Source: Marinobacter sp. DY40_1A1
GTDB lineage: Bacteria > Pseudomonadota > Gammaproteobacteria > Pseudomonadales > Oleiphilaceae
Reading direction: 5' to 3'
Assembly: GCF_016597815.1 (NCBI RefSeq)
Contig: NZ_VCHA01000004.1
Location: 186,001 to 250,000, forward strand
Length of the DNA: 64,000 nucleotides
This document shows, in pieces, positions 62,835 to 64,000 of the stretch; the stretch's first letter is position 1, and every line of letters begins with the position of its first letter. A program made the translations under genes and the position numbers. The notes under the pieces are model-generated. The model had not been told where the DNA came from, searched no databases, and saw only the letters and a list, made by a program, of their open reading frames with translations.

Positions 62835-63395
62835 TCAGGTCCACTTTTCCTGCGGCGCCGTGTAGCCATTAAAGCCCTCTATCAGCGCCGCCGGTGTATC
62901 GGCCAACACAATCATGTCGAGGTATTGCTGCTTGACGAACCCGGAAGCCACCATGGTTTTAACCATCTCAAGCTGCGCGTCGTAAAATCCATTCACATTA
63001 TAGAAAGCGCAGGGCTTTCTGTGAAAACCAAGCTGCCCCCATGTCCACACCTCGAAGATCTCTTCCAATGTGCCAATGCCCCCTGGCAGGGCCACAAAGC
63101 CATCGGCCAGCTCTGCCATCTTCGCTTTGCGCTCATGCATGCTGTCTACAACAAAAAGTTCGGTAAGGCCCGGATGCGCCAGCTCCCGGTTAACCAGATG
63201 CTGCGGAATCACGCCAAAAACCTTACCTCCGGCTGCCAATACCGCATCAGCAACAACGCCCATAAGGCCAACATGCCCGCCACCAAACACCAGATCTATC
63301 CCGTTATTACCGAAGAACTCGCCCAGCTCTCTGGCCTTTTCAATATAGAGCGGCTCATTACCTGAACGGGAACCACAGTAAACTGCTACTTTCAT
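62835..63395 (-). CDS. LOG-family protein (cytokinin-activating-like nucleotide phosphoribohydrolase)
   Basis: A 186-residue protein of the TIGR00730/LOG family. Motifs: VAVYCGSRSG, LVFGGGHVGLMG, SMHERKAKMAELADGFVALPGGIGTLEEIFEVWTWGQLG (PGGxGTxxE). It hydrolyses nucleoside 5-prime-monophosphates to base and ribose 5-phosphate. ATG at 63395 follows AGGAAG; the frame upstream to 63446 is rejected. Confidence 0.94.
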   Translation of the reverse strand: MKVAVYCGSRSGNEPLYIEKARELGEFFGNNGIDLVFGGGHVGLMGVVADAVLAAGGKVFGVIPQHLVNRELAHPGLTELFVVDSMHERKAKMAELADGFVALPGGIGTLEEIFEVWTWGQLGFHRKPCAFYNVNGFYDAQLEMVKTMVASGFVKQQYLDMIVLADTPAALIEGFNGYTAPQEKWT

Positions 63396-63582
63396 ATCTT
63401 CCTGTCTCTTGCTGTATTTCAAATGATTAATGGGCCTTCCGACCAATTGTGCAGCCTGCCCGGCGCGCGTTAGTATTATCCCCGCAGCACCCGTATCCTA
63501 CCTGTAAGCTAGCCCCAGTGACGACAGCCAAGCGTTTTTCCGCAAGAGCGTTTGGCTTTCATTACTTAAAGGTCTGAACGCT

Positions 63583-64000
63583 ATGGATAACCTTCATCAC
63601 ATTGTGGTGGTCGGCGGTGGTGCCGGCGGCCTCGAACTTGTTACCAGCCTGGGCAGAAAACTCGGCAAAAAAGGCAAAGCCCGCATTACCCTTGTTGATG
63701 CCGGCCTTACCCACGTGTGGAAGCCCCTGCTGCACGAAGTGGCCTCCGGCTCACTGGATGCCAACTCCAACGAAGTGAACTACCGGGCCCACGCCCGCAG
63801 GCACCACTACGAATTCCAGCTCGGCCGCATGAATGGCCTCAACCGTGAGGCCAAAGAACTGGTGATCGCCCCCTTTTTTGATGAGGAGGGCATTGAAGTA
63901 GTACCTGAGCGCCGACTGAAGTACGACACGCTGGTGATTGCCGTAGGCAGCACCGCTAACGATTTTGGCACTCCCGGTGCACAGGAGAACTGCCTGTTCC
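63583..64000 (+). CDS. ndh: Type II NADH:quinone oxidoreductase, N-terminal part
   Basis: The first 139 residues of a gene that runs off the window. [24 protein letters not shown] is the FAD-binding motif; [29 protein letters not shown] and the later [19 protein letters not shown] are characteristic of bacterial NDH-2, which feeds electrons from NADH to quinone without pumping protons. A hairpin at 63526-63557 (AGCCAAGCG/CGTTTGGCT) lies in the leader. Confidence 0.9.
   Translation, partial: MDNLHHIVVVGGGAGGLELVTSLGRKLGKKGKARITLVDAGLTHVWKPLLHEVASGSLDANSNEVNYRAHARRHHYEFQLGRMNGLNREAKELVIAPFFDEEGIEVVPERRLKYDTLVIAVGSTANDFGTPGAQENCLF

Overview
The window looks like chromosomal DNA of a marine, salt-adapted gammaproteobacterium, most probably Marinobacter or a close relative. 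This is inferred from the combination of a wax ester synthase/diacylglycerol acyltransferase, an ectoine operon with its own aspartokinase, a PF10118 metal-dependent hydrolase, an assimilatory nitrate cluster of Klebsiella nas type, and short intergenic palindromic elements. No rRNA, tRNA or CRISPR array was seen.

Layout. 1-8.2 kb: end of an alanine/sodium symporter gene, a 1-Cys peroxiredoxin, the metNIQ methionine importer (minus strand), and a PLP-dependent cysteine-synthase-family gene cut in two by a complete 3372-bp ISL3-family element of the ISPpu12 type (transposase, lspA, cation efflux pump, MerR regulator). The element has near-perfect 24-bp ends and a perfect 8-bp target duplication, and removing it restores a 350-codon frame. 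8.3-14.8 kb: a hypothetical protein, an amidase, a transglycosylase-like secreted protein, a TauE/SafE exporter and a dCache-PAS-PAS-GGDEF diguanylate cyclase. 15.1-17.1 kb: an orphan type VI secretion hcp gene behind a sigma-54-like promoter, followed by a small unknown gene and two paralogous lipoproteins. 17.2-30.2 kb: nitrate assimilation: nasA (minus), nrtABD (plus), nasR (minus, NIT-ANTAR antiterminator), nasC-nirB-nirD (plus). Both plus-strand operons have a GG-N10-GC sigma-54 promoter followed by an ANTAR-type hexaloop hairpin that overlaps the 5-prime arm of an intrinsic terminator, so NtrC/sigma-54 control plus NasR antitermination is written in the DNA.

30.3-38.6 kb: wax ester synthase, TM2 protein, AraC regulator, PF10118 hydrolase, class II glutamine amidotransferase, SDR, NfeD/stomatin pair, YfbR nucleotidase. 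38.6-49.2 kb: DUF748 protein, pdxH, phosphopantetheinyl transferase, tag, two small DUF-type genes, aromatic amino acid permease, LpxR-like protein, AraC regulator, DMT transporter, CsaA. 49.4-54 kb: an RpoS-like sigma factor and the ectoine cluster ectA-ectB-ask, which lacks ectC. 54-60 kb: four minus-strand genes (TVP38-FAD oxidoreductase, radical SAM protein, sodium:solute symporter, metallophosphoesterase-like protein) that may form an uncharacterised pathway. 60-64 kb: YiiX-like peptidase, PEBP, ankyrin protein, spermidine-synthase-like protein, LOG protein, and the start of a type II NADH dehydrogenase.

The most unusual signal is a family of intergenic palindromes (32128-32214 and 56701-56797) whose central core of about 42 bases is nearly identical in both copies while the flanking perfect inverted arms differ. 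This is the reverse of a normal transposon with terminal inverted repeats. A third palindrome with another core lies at 56490-56623.
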